Assembly (NCBI GenBank): GCA_017591395.1
Contig: WEDG01001310.1
Location: 346,001 to 410,000, forward strand
Direction of reading: 5' to 3'
Length of the DNA: 64,000 nucleotides
Source of the DNA: Schistocephalus solidus
Taxonomy: Eukaryota > Platyhelminthes > Cestoda > Diphyllobothriidea > Diphyllobothriidae
In this document: in pieces, positions 27,313 through 41,814 of the stretch
Position numbering within the stretch: the stretch's first letter is position 1
Layout: every line of letters starts with the position of its first letter
The notes under the pieces: model-generated
Seen by the model: the letters and a program-made list of their open reading frames with translations, nothing else
Database searches by the model: none
Told to the model about the DNA's origin: nothing
Program-made: the position numbers and the translations under genes

Positions 27313-30300
27313 AGTGTAGACTAGGGTCAAAACTGCTAAGAACCAAGGTGTAAAAACAAATTAACGCTAAGTGGGGAACTGTGTTTAAACTACAAATGAC
27401 AAAACGATGGTAAAAATGTCAGAGGATTATTAGAATGCAGACTCACGAAAAATGCAGCTTCTAGATAGCAAGTGTTGTTGAGGATTGTAATGAACTCTGA
27501 ACTAGATCAAGAAAGCTATGCATCAAGGCGGAGAGCAGAGTCAGGAGTTCAATTGCGATGGCGTTCGGTAGAATGCAATCGAGAAATGAAGATCGATCGT
27601 TGCAATTGACTGCAAGTAATTGAGAGAGATCAGTGCAATCAAGAGAGCAGCGGTGATATGCAGCAGCGAAAACAGAAGACGTCCAACATGCGGGTTGACG
27701 CTGGCTGTTGCTGTTTTTTAGCACATTAAACAAGCGTACATAAAGATTCCGGTGAACACGAAAGATACAAGCATGCACATTGTACAAATACCTACAACTT
27801 TATACAGTAGATTGCCTAACTCATGAAATGTCGATATCAGAATTTGAGGTAGTAGCAGGGCAGGCATTCTAAAGGTGTTAGTTCTGTTTGTTGTATTAAA
27901 TTTATGAAGAAAAAGCTGTTAAATAATAAAGAGATCACTTCAGCTCAGTTTATTCAAGAGAAAACGGGGTTACATGGGGCAAAATTAGACGTTACTTGCC
28001 ATCCCGGAATTTTTCGTACGCTATTACGAGCAACAAATCAAAACGTTTTGTTTTTATGCGCATAACTATGCATGAACAATAATGTAAGCCGTAAAAATTT
28101 GGAACATATCCCTTTGGAGAACGGTAAATTTGGTTTTGTTTTCACAAAAATCAGGTGAATGGAAGTTTGAGAGCTTACATTGTTTACGGCAAATTGAAGA
28201 CAAATTTAGTTTAAAAAATCAAGTTTTGCAAAGTTATGGCGTTTTAGACCAAAAAACGCTGTAATAAACTTTTGTGAATGTATTTTGTTTTACCACACCG
28301 ATAGTTAGGAGCTTAAACGCGCATATATACGAGACGCGATGATACACCGCGACTTTTCGCAGTCACGACGTACGCGAAGCCTGAAAAGACAATTTCGGTC
28401 TGCAAGAGACTATAAATGAATAAGGAAATTTAAAACGGAAGGGGCAGAAAATTCACATTTCATCGCAAATTCTAAGTATATATTCGGTCACTCTATTGTG
28501 TGTTTGAAAGCTTAGAACTAGACTGAGAAGTAAGCAAATATATCGAAAAATGCTTCAATAGAAAGAGAAAAGAGTGTTCTTTAAATTTAAACAGAAATTG
28601 TATCCATACTTTTCAGTGAAGTCGAAAATTTGGTCGAACGGTCCCAGTTTTTTCTTGACTTCCCTTTGACAAAATGTTAATAACGCAGGAATTCGACAGC
28701 GAAACGTCTTATAAAAGCACTTTTTAAACAAATTACTTATTATAGGAAATATTTTAACTAATATTAGGCATATATTTTCCCCAGATTTTGTTGTGGATGT
28801 TGCTTTTTCATGGCAGCGAGTTATCATGTTTGTGTGAGTCTACAAATATGACCCAGACGGCCGTCTGCATTAGAATGAATGCCAAAAAAGTTACTGCTTC
28901 GGTAAATGCTTTAAAAATATGTTATTTTGAGGGTTTTACCAAACACATCGAACGGAATGTACATTTATGGGCAGTCGACTGAAGACACTGAAAATCGTAA
29001 AGAATACGCCTCATTTTCAAAGACTATCTGCAACTCATCGTAATAGAAAACTCTAAATATTTATAGAGAAATTTAACAATAGAATAATCTTATTTATATA
29101 CACCAAATGGTACGTTTATGATTGCACCTGACGATTCTATTTAAATTTATTAGTCATTGACCAACCTGTGAACATGTAAGCTTATGAAATATTATATTCA
29201 TCTGACGTCCCTATCGGCGCAATGAAGCGAAAATCTACTTGCCTTGGTCAAAAGAATTTAAGAAAATGTATAAACGGAAGAAAAACGACGAATTCTTGTG
29301 AAACGGTGTTGGAATATGCACTTTCATGTTAGGCTGCTTGATGAAGGCCATACTTTACGTTGTGTTTAATCGAGAGGAATATGTAAGTACAAAACTCTGA
29401 AAAATACTATTTTCAAAAGTAATTCGGCTTTTTCTGCTTCATTCTCTCGTTTAATTGCATGGTCAGGCTTCCTATACATTTAAAAAACTTCAGTTTACTC
29501 AACAAGGTCATTTTTTCACATTTTCGTAATCTGTACCTATTCTAAAAAAATTAACATTTCTATACAATGTTATATTAATTTGTAAACCACAAAAAGGCAT
29601 ATATTTCCTAACGATCGGTTCTTTATTGACATAAAATTTTTGGTGGACACAGTGTGCGCTGGTTTCGCGAAACGGGCCATAACTAATGAAATTCATCAGA
29701 TTTCATGAGTTAGGACACCTACTGTAATACTTTCAACTAGTATACAATGGCCTTTTTTGAGGAGGAACAAACCTGTATTAATATATATGTGTAGTGGTTT
29801 CATTGCTGCAATACATTCCACGCATTCAACATACACTTTAGTGGCACATGATAATATATTAAATGAGAGAGGATTAAGAGGTCCCGAAAATCCAGAAGAG
29901 ATTTGAATAAAAATTATCTTGAATTCTCCGAACAAAGGTATCTAATGTTATTTGCTAGACATTATGTGGCTGAGCAGAAGATAATGAATGATTGCTTTTT
30001 GGTAACCTTATACGTTTTTTTCTATTGCTAACAAATGCCTGCAAGATATAATTATGACAGTGGACCAAACGTAGACTTAACATATTGCCAAAATATATCA
30101 AGTTATTTTTCTTTTCGAATCCAAAGAAGGCGTCTCCATTTAGGCCTAAATTCGCAGGAATTGCCGGATTAAAGGCAAAAAGAATGTGAACAATCAATGT
30201 AACATTTAGTATTACTGAGCGGAACATGGTCGTGCCGAAATCGATTTATCCTATTGAGTCTGTTTTCAATTGATCAATTATAAGTTAGACGCAGTCACCC

Positions 30301-33300
30301 GTCCTGCACTCGCATTCTTGCATTAGCGAATTGACGGATTTTAAAAGTTTCATCAAGATGTAATTAATTTGTTTACGCGATTTTTCACTGTTATGCAACA
30401 TTTGCAAAATCCTCAAAAAAACTGCAAACTTTATATTTTTATGTTTTCATGACGTGCAATAAAGCACTTTGTAAATTATTCTAAAAAACTGTGGCTTTCC
30501 TATGGAAACGTTTCCTTTTATTTAAAGAAATGTGTCATACCTTTACAGTCGCAATGTTCACCTCCTTTGAAACTATAATGGTTTGATAATTATTTGTAAT
30601 TCTTTCAATAAATCTGTGATTTTTTATGTTGCATTCAGCACAAACTTTTAAATTTTCGGTTTTTATCCATAGAAAATGTATACTGTTTCAGAGTCTAGAT
30701 TAGGGCATTGAAAATATGACAATAGATAGTAGGTGGACAAATAACGTTATCCCTATTTTGAATGTGCACGGAAAAAGATAAACAGGTTTCAGATGTGTAC
30801 CTTCTTTAATGTATTTTTGTGACATTAATTTTATCCAATTTACCTTTCTGACAATGATAAAGAAAGCTTCAGTCCCGTTACTTGGCGTTATCTTACTTTG
30901 AGTGCAAAGCAAAACAGCAGCCCAATTACGTACTCTGGGATTTGCATTAGTATAGTATACTGTAAATGCGTTAATGAGACAAATGACATTAGGTTTTATG
31001 GCACTTTATTCTTGAGTCAACCACTTAGTTCTTTTTGCATTTAATGTATTGACCTAACTTTAAAATAAATGGAGGGAATTTGGGATTATGCAGTAGTCAT
31101 CTTTAGGGTATTGAGGCAAAAATATATACTTTAGGTGCTTGCTTAGTTAATTCCTTGGATTCGATAAAAATTTGGAACCTAAAAATACGAATTTTGGAGT
31201 CATTATTGAACTTATTTTTAAGCACTCATGCAAACTCTCTTTCTCTGCTGACTGACTTCATTCTAAGGTTTAACTGTTTTACCGGAAAAGATGCAATTTT
31301 ATTTTGCTTTTATGGGTTTATAAGCGCACACGTAACAACTTAACTTTTATTTCAGTCTAAACTTAATTCACCGGAAATGAACTCGTGTGGTTTCAGGAAT
31401 TTTTGCGTTGCATACAAAAATGTGAGACCTTATCAAAAAATATTTTCATGTAACAGTTTGGTATGCTTAATGTTCAATCATTAATGCGCACGTCCATTAA
31501 TATCCTCTGTATAGAAGATATTAAATCCTGAGTAAAACGTAAGAAACAATTGTTCATTGTTGGATTTTCAAAATAACTGCATCTTGTGTTTATACAGTTT
31601 CAAATTATTGTCTAAAGTTTAATATGTGTATATTATGCCTTTAGCAACTACCAAAATTATTTGAAAATTGTTCGTATATGCAGGCTGCATTAAAGGACAC
31701 CATGACCTTGTCTCTGACTTAACTGGAAGTAGTGCTCCCATCTCGCCATTTTTTGGATTCCTCGGGAGCGCAGGAAGGCGCAAACATTTAGTGGCAAAGA
31801 AATGACAGTTAGTGATGCCTTCCGATAAAAACGCCGCGGGCTAATAGATTTTGGTGAATGAATAATACAGGGAATATCGTAATGTTAATATTTTTGTGTT
31901 TAATGTAATCAAAGACATCAGGAATCACAATTTTTCTCAATGTTTACGAATGGCCGATTTCCAAGCATTTTTATCTTAACAAAAGTCTTTTATGTAGTCT
32001 GAGTGATTGAAAAGCCATGTAAATCTTTCATTGTCAATCCACGATTATATGATACCAGAAAGTATTTCTCATTTTTTAAATTGCCACAAATTATTTTGTG
32101 CATAGTGCTTTCAATTTTTAATCAGTCAGGTAATCGTTATCCTAATCACTCACCGTTGCCCTTTTCGAAATTAATATTTTAACCACCTCTTTAAAGAAGG
32201 GAGTTTGCTGCATTGCAAATATTTCAGAGAGCTTCGTTTTCGCATCTTAGATTTTTCGAATTAATTTGCTGCCCATAAAGTTCTGCTGATAACTAACCAA
32301 ATAAAAATCTGAGGGCGAACAATCAAGTGCATAGGGCGTAGATGATGAAAGTTCTCTGCAGAAAGCTCTGATCGTGCTCTATGACTTTCGGGCTGAATGT
32401 AGTATCACGCTGTCATGCAGCTGATAAACACATGTTCCTTTAATTAACATTGATTGAGCGTTCTAGCTGTTAACTTTAAATGGCTGCTCTTAGTGTTTTA
32501 CCTTGATGCAGTAGCTTCAAACAACTTATGCCTACAATACTCCGTCAAATGCAAGGCAAGACCTTCTGGAGATATGGGCCTGATTTTAATGTAGAAATTG
32601 ACGTATGACTTGCAGAATGACAGAAATTTGCTCTTCTTGTTAAAGCTGAAAAAATTCATTACTTTTATCCAGTGGCAATTCAGTGAATCAATGGTTCCCT
32701 TGCATTTTAACTAAACAATCTATTGAAGGCTGTGGAACGATAGACATCGATTTATATCAAAAGCTGGCATGAACCTAAACTCCATGTTCCTACCTTCTTT
32801 ATCCGGTCAAGATGCCCCAAAAAGGTATGCCGTCACGAATTTTGCTACTAGGCAAGTCGCCCATGGTGTAACAAAATCAGTCTTCCCAGGAAACGAGCAT
32901 TGGAGAAGTCAAAATCGCCCAACTGTATTGTTTTGTGTCTCTCGAAAGCAGTCAGATAAACGCCAGAAAATATTATTTTTTGGCTAGCATTATTTTTTCT
33001 TGTTATATAGATGCAATGATGAACATGCATTCATCGAAGCTCATCTCGCGTTTTGTAAGGCTCAAATGAAAAACAAAATTCATATCAAAAGAAATTAAGT
33101 GATTTCCAAAACTGCATAGTTCAAATGGTGCAGACATACGTACATATTGAAGTAAATTCAAATCATGAAATCGAAAGTGGCATTCTTTTCCGGGAATGGC
33201 GTTTTCAACAGTTAAAAATTGCCGTGAATGATAATTCAGCATTTTGTAGTTTATCTAAGGAATCAAGCAGTCTTAAATAGCCCATAATAAAGTTATTTTG

Positions 33301-34299
33301 TCACAAAGATTACCTAATACTTATTTCTTCTACAGTTGTGTTTATGTTTGCTGAAACCTTTGTTGTTTATAGTGCAAAAATAGCTGGATGAAAGCATTTT
33401 TCACACGTTACGTATTTTCTCATATTTTTTAACAAACTGATCGCCATTTGGTTAGTCGACGAAATTATTATGACTTGATAAGTAAATCAAGAATGCTCTC
33501 GCATGGTTCACTGTGTTTGCTAATCCGATGAACGCTGTACGATAAAATGAGAAGCACAGAAGTGTACCTTCGTGGGTTTATTTATGTGATAAAATAATTT
33601 TACCTTATATCTTTTCTAATAAAATTAAACAAGATATCCAAGCTATTGCATTCCTGTTGGCCACCTTTTCTAAGTTTATTCTGATGAGAGCGTTAAGCAC
33701 AGTTTCACAATAACTTAAAAATTTCAATCCCAGATCACGTCTCATAAAACCGATCTGCATGATCTGATCAACTTCACCGATTTAATTATTAAAGGGTGTC
33801 AGCATGAAGAAATGAGGGCTGGTTAACCTAAGTGACAATATATCGGTTAGTGAATTGAAAACTCTTCCTCCAGAGACTAAAATTCGTTGTGAGAACCAAA
33901 GGGCTTCATCTCGATGCAGAACCAGATAAAGTGTATAACACGCAATTACTCCAGGCAGTTCGTAGGAGCAGAATTTGGAATACAGGGGCTAAAAGAACTT
34001 TTTCGGAAAGACCAAGGAGAATCCTCGATTTCCTGATTTGATCTTCATGGCTGTAGAAAATCCCGAATTCTTGTTTTATGCCTTAGAATGTTCATAACTG
34101 ACTTAAAGTTTTCTTTTATTAAGGACTTAAAGTTAGATTGGACGGATTTATTTTTAGAAAAAAAACACATCGCGGTAAGGCGTTCGGGTGAAATCAAGAA
34201 GCTTACAGTTATTCAGTATTCTGTTGAAGCGTTGAGGCTAGATACAAGTCCATGTCCAACCTGCTGCAAAATAAAACGGTTATTTGTACACACGGTTGA
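27313..34299. other. Long AT-rich stretch without recognised genes
   Basis: No exon or RT motif is seen. A minus-strand frame of 108 codons (27,461-27,787) has no recognisable domain. A ~36-bp phrase containing CCTAACTCATGAAAT occurs at 27,802-27,839 and inverted at 29,692-29,730, with a related form at window positions 1-36. The rest looks like unique intergenic or intronic DNA. Confidence 0.5.
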
Positions 34300-34700
34300 A
34301 CATAGAGATAGAGAGAGAGAAAATGGGGTTTACTTTAGTTTGAAAGTGTAAATGGGATATTTTCAGCAAAAACATCCTCCATTCACCATGAATAAAATTG
34401 GGGACACAAAACACGTAACACCAGAAGATTACAAACGAACGACTGAAGGCTACAAATACTGACATCATGAAGAGTCGTCCCTGAATTACTCGCAAAATGA
34501 AGATAAAATTGCATTTCCTTCAAGAGGATGCCAGCTTTGTGTGCTGATGACCTCATTGTTGTAGTTTGAATAAACAAACAGGGTTAATAATCAGGATATA
34601 ATGGGCCACATAGATCAATCGATTTACATATAATAAAATATTTAACATGAGGATGGAGAGCAGGAAAAAATGGTGGCTCGGTTTCAAAAGCCCGCCGAAA
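34300..34700 (+). repeat. Dispersed repeat, partner of 60.3 kb
   Basis: It aligns with 60,295-60,650 over about 350 bp with many differences. Shared phrases are GAGAGAGA, CCATTCAC, GACATCATGAA/GGCATCATGAA, TCGCAAAATG/TCGCAAAATC, and GGCTCG...CAAAAGCCC. The type is unknown. Confidence 0.55.
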
Positions 34701-37700
34701 ACCATAAGATGCAGATTAGATGCACCCATACAAACTTCCGACATCTTGGCATTATTACCAAAACGCTCCTTATAATTGTTCTGTCTGAAATTCAGAGTGA
34801 TTTCATTGTTTGACAATACCTGCGTGTACTTATGTTGCTATATTGTACTTTCGAGTGTGTCCACTTGATAAAAATATAAATAGACATGAATGGGTCAGAC
34901 ATTGAAGTCTGCATTCTATGGATAGTTTCTTGTCAGTTAATTGTATGTTACGGACAATTACCTACATCGTCAAATGTAAGATGGCATTTGAAAAAAAATA
35001 TGAATCTCGGAAATCTAATAGTGTTTGTTTTGATTCCTGCATAAAGTTTTTTAAACCTACATCTATAGAATGAACAAGCACACGGATTCAGTTCAACGGT
35101 CATTTTGTACTTGTGACAAAAAAAAATTCAAGAATCTTAGGCCAGACTCCACGGTGTCTGTGAACCACCATGTGCCTACTGCAATTTCAGGCAAACTGGC
35201 AAAGTCGAACTTTTCTCCGATCATCACATGTGAACAGATTTTTTTTCAAAATTGTACTCGGCTTAATGGGTGGTGGCAGTCCATTAAAAGGCCTTATAAT
35301 AGCCAAACTACTATTAGTTAATTGTAGTTAGCAAACGAATTAAGTCGGCAATGGATAAGTGCTCCATTAGGCATAATATGCTTCTCACTGGCCACCTAGA
35401 AAGCAATGCCTTGGCGTATTCCTGTATGCAAAAACAGGCCCTGCGCCAAACAAAACGAGGTGATTTGTTGATATCATAGATTTCGACGCTGATTTTGGAT
35501 TTGAAACTGCGTTAGTTTTAAAGTTTTAATGGAAAATCAAATGCTCTTTACCTTCTTTGAAAACCTCAGTTTGCCTGTACTTTTTCAATGGGGCAACTGA
35601 AACAGAATTAAAGTAGATGTCTGCCGATCGAGTGAAATATTAGCCAAACAGTCTGAAATGTGTTTTCGGTTCGAAATTATTGCTTAAGTAAATTAACAAC
35701 ATTAATTATGATGCGGCATTACCCTAACATATTGTTGGCACAACATATTCGTCCTTTTACTCAATTGATAGTCAGTTAAGTTCACTGATCTTTTTTATTT
35801 GTGTAAACAGGCTGTGTATAAAGCATGCATTTTTTGAAAAACTGAACGCAAGTGTAACAATAGGTCAATTCAAGATTATTCGAGGATTAAAATATTTTTA
35901 ACCCGAAAGATATCCTTTCAAAATGTACAAAATCTAAAGAATTCAAAAAGATCTACAATAACAGTTCAAGTAAGAACATATTTGAACATGTTTTCAATAA
36001 ATTATGTTTATTTATAAATGTAATTTACAAAACGAAGAAATTCAATGGGCAAAATTTATCTAGGCATATTTATTACTTGCAATCTTTTGAGATGATCAGA
36101 ACGATGGGCATTTCAATGCCGGCCTCCAGGCATGACTGAAATGTCGTGAGGTTGTGCTGAAATTTTAACGAGCTTGCACGTCTACTGCATTGGCGTTTAT
36201 AAAGTTCACTTTTCACCAGGCAAATCAAATCTATAAAGTAGGACAGATGGGATGCGAGATGTATTGTAAGTTACATGAAATTATTGCAACAAACTGAGAA
36301 AAAGCAATGTTACAAAATATTTTCAAAAGGTCAGAATATTTGGACATGTAATCAGATGTATGGCATTTGCTGTGTTTTGCATCACAACATTGTTTTCAAA
36401 ACGAAAACTGGTAATGTAATTTGTGTTTGATCAAATTAAATTAATTGACACTTTTATGCAATTCACGACATGACTTTGAGAGAGCAAAACAATGGCTCCA
36501 TGCACTGAAAGAATAGGATAAATTAACAGATTATACAAGAATCTAAAAGATAAAAATGAACATATAATGGGGGAGACACTTCCACTGTCAGTTTCGCTAT
36601 TTTTATCTCTTCACACATAAGGTAGTGTGATATAAATGGTAAAACAGTATGCTGTTATGCCGATGTAAGCCAAACGATATTTTCAAATCTTTGGCGCTTG
36701 GGACGGGAAGAGCTCATATCAATGGTAACAGAGTGGAGGGGATGGAAAACATTAACAATATTTCGATCAGCAAATAACCTACGCGTTGTGAAGTGTTGTT
36801 TTATTATCGTGTGCTGTAAAGAATGCAAAGTTAACTACAACACGAATAATTCAACTGAGCAAAATTCAGCGGTAAACAGTGAGGGACGTTGTTTTAAACG
36901 ATAATTTTCTTTCGAATATCTCTAGGACATCATGCTAAGCTAAAATCCTAGGACAAAATCGACAGCTCTAAATTTGATTCCGGCGAGGTCCAATATGTGT
37001 TCCACGTGCATTGCCTTTAATTTATAAGCCTTGCCACCTTCTCCGAACTTTTAAAATGATTTTTATGTGGAAGAAGACATTCGCTTGGTTATTATTTAAA
37101 AATTTACTTACAGTTCACCAGTCAACACTTGTTCAGTCCCACGTCAAAAAAGTTGCGAATACAGTGTGACTGCAGAGAAAATGCCAACACTTGATTTTAA
37201 GGCGGTCAATCAAATGACAGAAAAACGTGAGGATCAGGCGGGTAGGCTTCCTCTACTAATCTCATGAAGTAAACATGTGAAATATGATCTGAAAATAGTT
37301 GATGATTCATTTACTTGACACCAGCCATATCGAAATTGGCATTCATCGCCGTTATAATTATTGTTAGATGATTTTCTCAGAAATATTTTAATTACACCTG
37401 AATTATCACAGTACTATTTGTAATTGTCGCATTTGGTGGGAACTGTAAAGAAACGATACAGCTGGTAGACCTGTACCGCCTGACGGCTCTCGTTTTCAGG
37501 TTGTAAAGGATTTAGCGTTTCCCACAGACTAATAGAGCAAGAAACTTTGCAGATATTTGAGTGATTTGATGTTTTATTTTGTCCAGGCAGTAGTTTTGGA
37601 AAGTATTATTACGATTGCTACTGATTATTTATGAGAAAAGTTGATTTGGAGGATACCAACTTCAGAAGAATAAGGGCATAAATTCAAACCTTTCGTAGGC

Positions 37701-37960
37701 TCTAGGAAAAAGTGTAAACGTATATTTTATGACTGAGTGTATTTTGTCTCCCCAGCCATTTGCATGTTTCCAGCACGATACGAACAGAAATGTGATTGAC
37801 CTGACATTTACTTATAAGTTAAGGTACCCTCCTGAGTTAAACTCCATTTTTTAAAAAAAAATTACATCTTAAAACTGTTTTATAGCAGTTCAAATGACGT
37901 GTGTCGCACAGCAGGGTGTGTGCTTGGCCAATTTATTGCTCGTGGATTAGTTAAGAAGGA
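34701..37960. other. AT-rich stretch without recognised genes
   Basis: Short open frames only, none with a known motif; no RNA genes seen. Confidence 0.5.
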
Positions 37961-37961
37961 T

Positions 37962-38055
37962 AGCAGCCTTGCGTAGCATCTACCGCAATCCTTGCTCTAT
38001 TACTCACCCGAGCCCGGTGTCAACAGCGCCAAGAAAACCAGATACATGATAGGGC
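37962..38055 (-). repeat. Rep-A fragment
   Basis: It carries CTTGCGTAGCATCTACCGCA and the block CCGAGCCCGGTGTCAA, matching the middle of the 1.03-kb copy. Confidence 0.65.
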
Positions 38056-40780
38056 GCAATGAATGACAAAACTGAACAACCCATCTAGTCCGCGTACGAC
38101 CAATTAGGATTATACAGAAAACAAGGAGCGCCTCGGATCCTATGTGCAGTTTGACTCTCCGTCCTGAGAAGAGAACGCAGTTCTCCCTTCAGTTGACAAC
38201 CTTCCAAGACACGAATTTTACAGCACCTTCATGGTTTGGAAACGCGTCAGGTTGTTCACAGTGAGGAATAATCGCTGAGTGCCACGGGGATGCAGTATTC
38301 ACAGTCAATCCCATCGTATCTTTCCAACCACAGACACCAGGTAACAATCTGAGCTGTTCCGTGCATTGACGCTGACATTGTGAGCATGTGACCGATAGAC
38401 TTATACAGCCCGCCTCCGCGTGACACACACTGTTAGTCCCGTAAAACATACGAGGTTTCCACGCAACTGGGGTGAAAGTATTGGACGTCATTTGCGTGAG
38501 CATGCTATGAAGACCCTATTAAGCAGGAACCATTGCACCTGATTAAAAGCCAACAGATCGGTCACTACACAGAAAAGCACACATGGCACAATGTATTTAT
38601 ATTTATAATGCTTAATGCACTGCTAACAACTCTGATCGTACTCATTATTAAATTATTCTCCTCGCCCCCACCCAGTGAGCCAAAATCTTCCTATTTTATA
38701 TGTGCCGAAACGCTTGAAAATCTGCCAATGATATTTCAATGAAATACCTACCTGGCAGCACAAAGCTACGCATTTGTGTTCACTTTTCTGCTTCTACTGC
38801 TGCTGTTGTTTAGCCACTTTTAGATTAGTGTATACTTGCCCACACGCATTGGTAAATTATTCCTATTTCACAGGGGGAGGCAGTGAAACATCGCTACAGT
38901 ATTCCCACTGTCAGAACAAAAATCCCTTGTAACATAATTTGTTTGCTTATTTAGGAACAAAATTAAATTCACATTCGACCACGCAACATTAGTCTGTTGA
39001 CTTTGCCTCCTGTATAATCAAATAAGCAATGTTTGAAGTCTATCCACTATCAAAAGTGGGCGTTTTGTGGAACTTTAATGATAATTACCTAATGGTGAGA
39101 AAAATTTGTTTGAACACATTTGAATTAAATATGTTAATAAATATTTGACATGCATCAACCGTCAAAAATTTGCATTGTAGTGGAATTTTCCGCCTTGTTT
39201 CTGCACCATATTAATCGGTGCACGTCTGTATCCGTCTTTTGACTAGAATACATCGATCTCATGGCAGATTGGATAAAATTTAGAGAGCTAACAGTTTTTC
39301 GAAAGCGTCACACATTTTTCGCTACATAAGTCACAGACTATCAACTATTTTTGTGCATTAAATATCAGCTGCCTGCCGAAAAATAACACCTGAGTGAAAA
39401 AACCTAGTTTATTTAAATATACAAATGAGTAGTCGTATAAATGTTAGATTAGCGTTATATGAGTTCAAATACCATCCCACAGAGTATAAGTAAATTAATA
39501 AAAAGTATTCGACGTCCACTGAAATTCGAACGGGCACCCATTTAACGTAAAATTTCATGCTATTAAGAAGAACCGCTGCATTTTGTCTGTGAAATTAACC
39601 CCAGTTTACTAAATAAATTTTGCGCCCTAATTGCTTTTGTGACATTTTTGGTGCCGGTCGTATCACAATTTTTAATAATATATGTAAGAGAGAGGTTGCT
39701 AACTAAAATGGAAGTTTGAACTTTTGCTGAAGGATAAAGTTAAATGCGCCATATGCCGTTTCAAAAAGACCGTTAATATCTCACAAAACAGTCTCAAGAA
39801 AGCCGCAAGGTAAAGAAAAAGGTTTCACCTCTTTTGACTTTTTAAAATGCTATTTAAAAAAGTTTACTTTGAACGATGGACTTCATTTTACGCGGCGAAA
39901 GTCATTAGCCCGTTTTTGCTTGTAAACCCCCATGAAAAGATTGCGATTAGCAAGCCCAAATAATGATTGCTTTTAACGGTTTGTGCGTATCTTTTAAGGG
40001 GAATTTTAAAAGAGCCGTTAATTGACCATTCTAGTGTAAACAATTATCTAACAATCACCCCGTCTGACCAAATTTTTTATTAGTTACTCTTATTGCACAA
40101 AAATCGGTTTGGCTTCGCAAAAGGCTATTTTTCAGAATGTTTTTCTTCATTTCAAAGCACTTTCCTGATTGGTATCTTAGATTCCGATAAAAATGGAGGT
40201 ATATCAAACAGAATTTTGATTTCCTTTAAAGATTTGGAGTACTAAAACTTTGTGCTTTTTGCTAAACTGTGCCTTACCGACTGCGAAGTTTAAATAGAGC
40301 TGAATTTCACATTTTGTATAGCTAACTTCATTTTTGTGAAAAATAAATTGATGGTTTGGAGAAAAGTGACATCCGATCAGTAGCTTTATTTGTCTGAAGT
40401 TTAGAATTCACACGCGAATCTATCATCAGAGACCGCTTCAGATAAGGAAATATTTCGCCCAGGGGTCACAGTATTTATCGGATATAATTACCAGGTGACT
40501 GCATGATATCTGATTATCACCACAACGCACCCGATAAAACTGTAAACCTTGCGTAAATCAGTAACCTAATCTGATGCGTTCTTTGATGCTGGAGTTAAGT
40601 AAACGTACGAAACTTCACGTGATCTTTGTTTGTCTGACCGTACATCGTTCTTATTAAGGACTTCCTGACACTTTCATTTGCGTTTGTTTAGAGAAATGTC
40701 TTTCACAACGAGAAACCTTGTATGCATATTTCGACTCAATTTCGAAATCTCGACGGCAACGGTGGGATTTTAAGTCACGA
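38056..40780. other. No recognised gene
   Basis: A minus-strand 104-codon frame (38,189-38,503) is Cys-containing but matches no family I know. The rest is AT-rich spacer. Confidence 0.4.
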
Positions 40781-40784
40781 CAGC

Positions 40785-41060
40785 TTAGGACGCGACGTAG
40801 TTCAGCCAACACTTTAAGCAGCACTCTAACCCAACCGGGAGTTGTGAGTTAAATCGTACTTTTGTCAAGTTATCCGCCCAGCCTACTGCACCATATGGAA
40901 TCCACCAATTCTGATATTGTAAGTTTAATCCCCACTAGGATTTCGTCTGTAATTAGTTTCTAATCCACCAGATGACTACCAGGTGGCCCAACCGGTAGCA
41001 GTGAAGTGACTCACACTTGCGTCAAGTGGGTTCGAATCCCAATGAGGCTGTCGAATGTTA
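40785..41060 (+). repeat. Two degenerate tRNA-like SINE heads
   Basis: At 40,795-40,860, GTAGTTCAGCCAAC resembles an A box, with a weak B box GAGTTAAATC. At 40,982-41,048, TGGCCCAACCGGTAGC is A-box-like and GGTTCGAATCC is a good B box. Neither folds into a full tRNA. The hammerhead body of the other SINE family is missing here. Confidence 0.45.
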
Positions 41061-41465
41061 CACGACTAAGTAAAATGAATGTTTCGAATTTGCCAAAACC
41101 TGTATCGTTGGGCGTTTCTAACTAAACAAACTTCCCCCTACTAAACTCCAGAAACAACTATTTTAACTTTTGGCAATCCTTTTAGTTGCAAAGAGGAAAG
41201 ACGACAGAAAATATCGGTAGATTGATACAGGCTGTGTTGGGTTTATTCTGATTTCATACAGCCAATCATAATCCTGACTACCAGCTGGAACTGGAAACAC
41301 AAACATTCGCTCGAGTACAGCGCAGAGAGTCCATACAATGGGTCTAGCAGATAGGTCATAGGCACTTCCTAGAAACGAAGTTCATCAGGGCCTCGCCATC
41401 TGTCATTCTCTGTCGCTGCATATCGGGTATTTATTCAAACAGGCATAGGTTCACACCGATCTAAT

Positions 41466-41638
41466 GGCTTTCCGAATCAAACAAGCTCCGTATGGGTGGC
41501 AAAGGTCACGAACATGCAACCCATATTTTCAGTCGTCTCTCCTCTCTGCAATTATAACTTGTTCAACCTCAGCCTTGTAATTGGTTGCCTGTTCATGACC
41601 TTTGCCACCCATAGGGAGCTTGGTTGCTTCGAAAAGCC
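41466..41638. repeat. Foldback element with 56-bp arms
   Basis: 41,466-41,521 and 41,583-41,638 are inverted copies with about 50 of 56 matches, sharing AAGCTCC and TATGGGTGGCAAAGGTCA. A 61-nt spacer separates them. It could be a small foldback/MITE-type element or a long hairpin RNA source. Confidence 0.8.
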
Positions 41639-41814
41639 AATAGATCAGTGTGCGTCTATACCTGTTCGAATAATTTTAGTGTTTGAGGCAGGATACTTGC
41701 AAGACAGAACACTTTACATAGTTGACAACCTAGAAATTGAAAAGACTGTTCCGATTTAAAAAAATAACATGCGTAATTTGACCAAGCTTTGAGTGTTCAA
41801 ATAGGAGCTAGGCA

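Noticed and set aside
38189..38503. 104-codon minus-strand frame
   Set aside because: No domain, no splice context and no neighbouring coding signal; reported only as spacer content.
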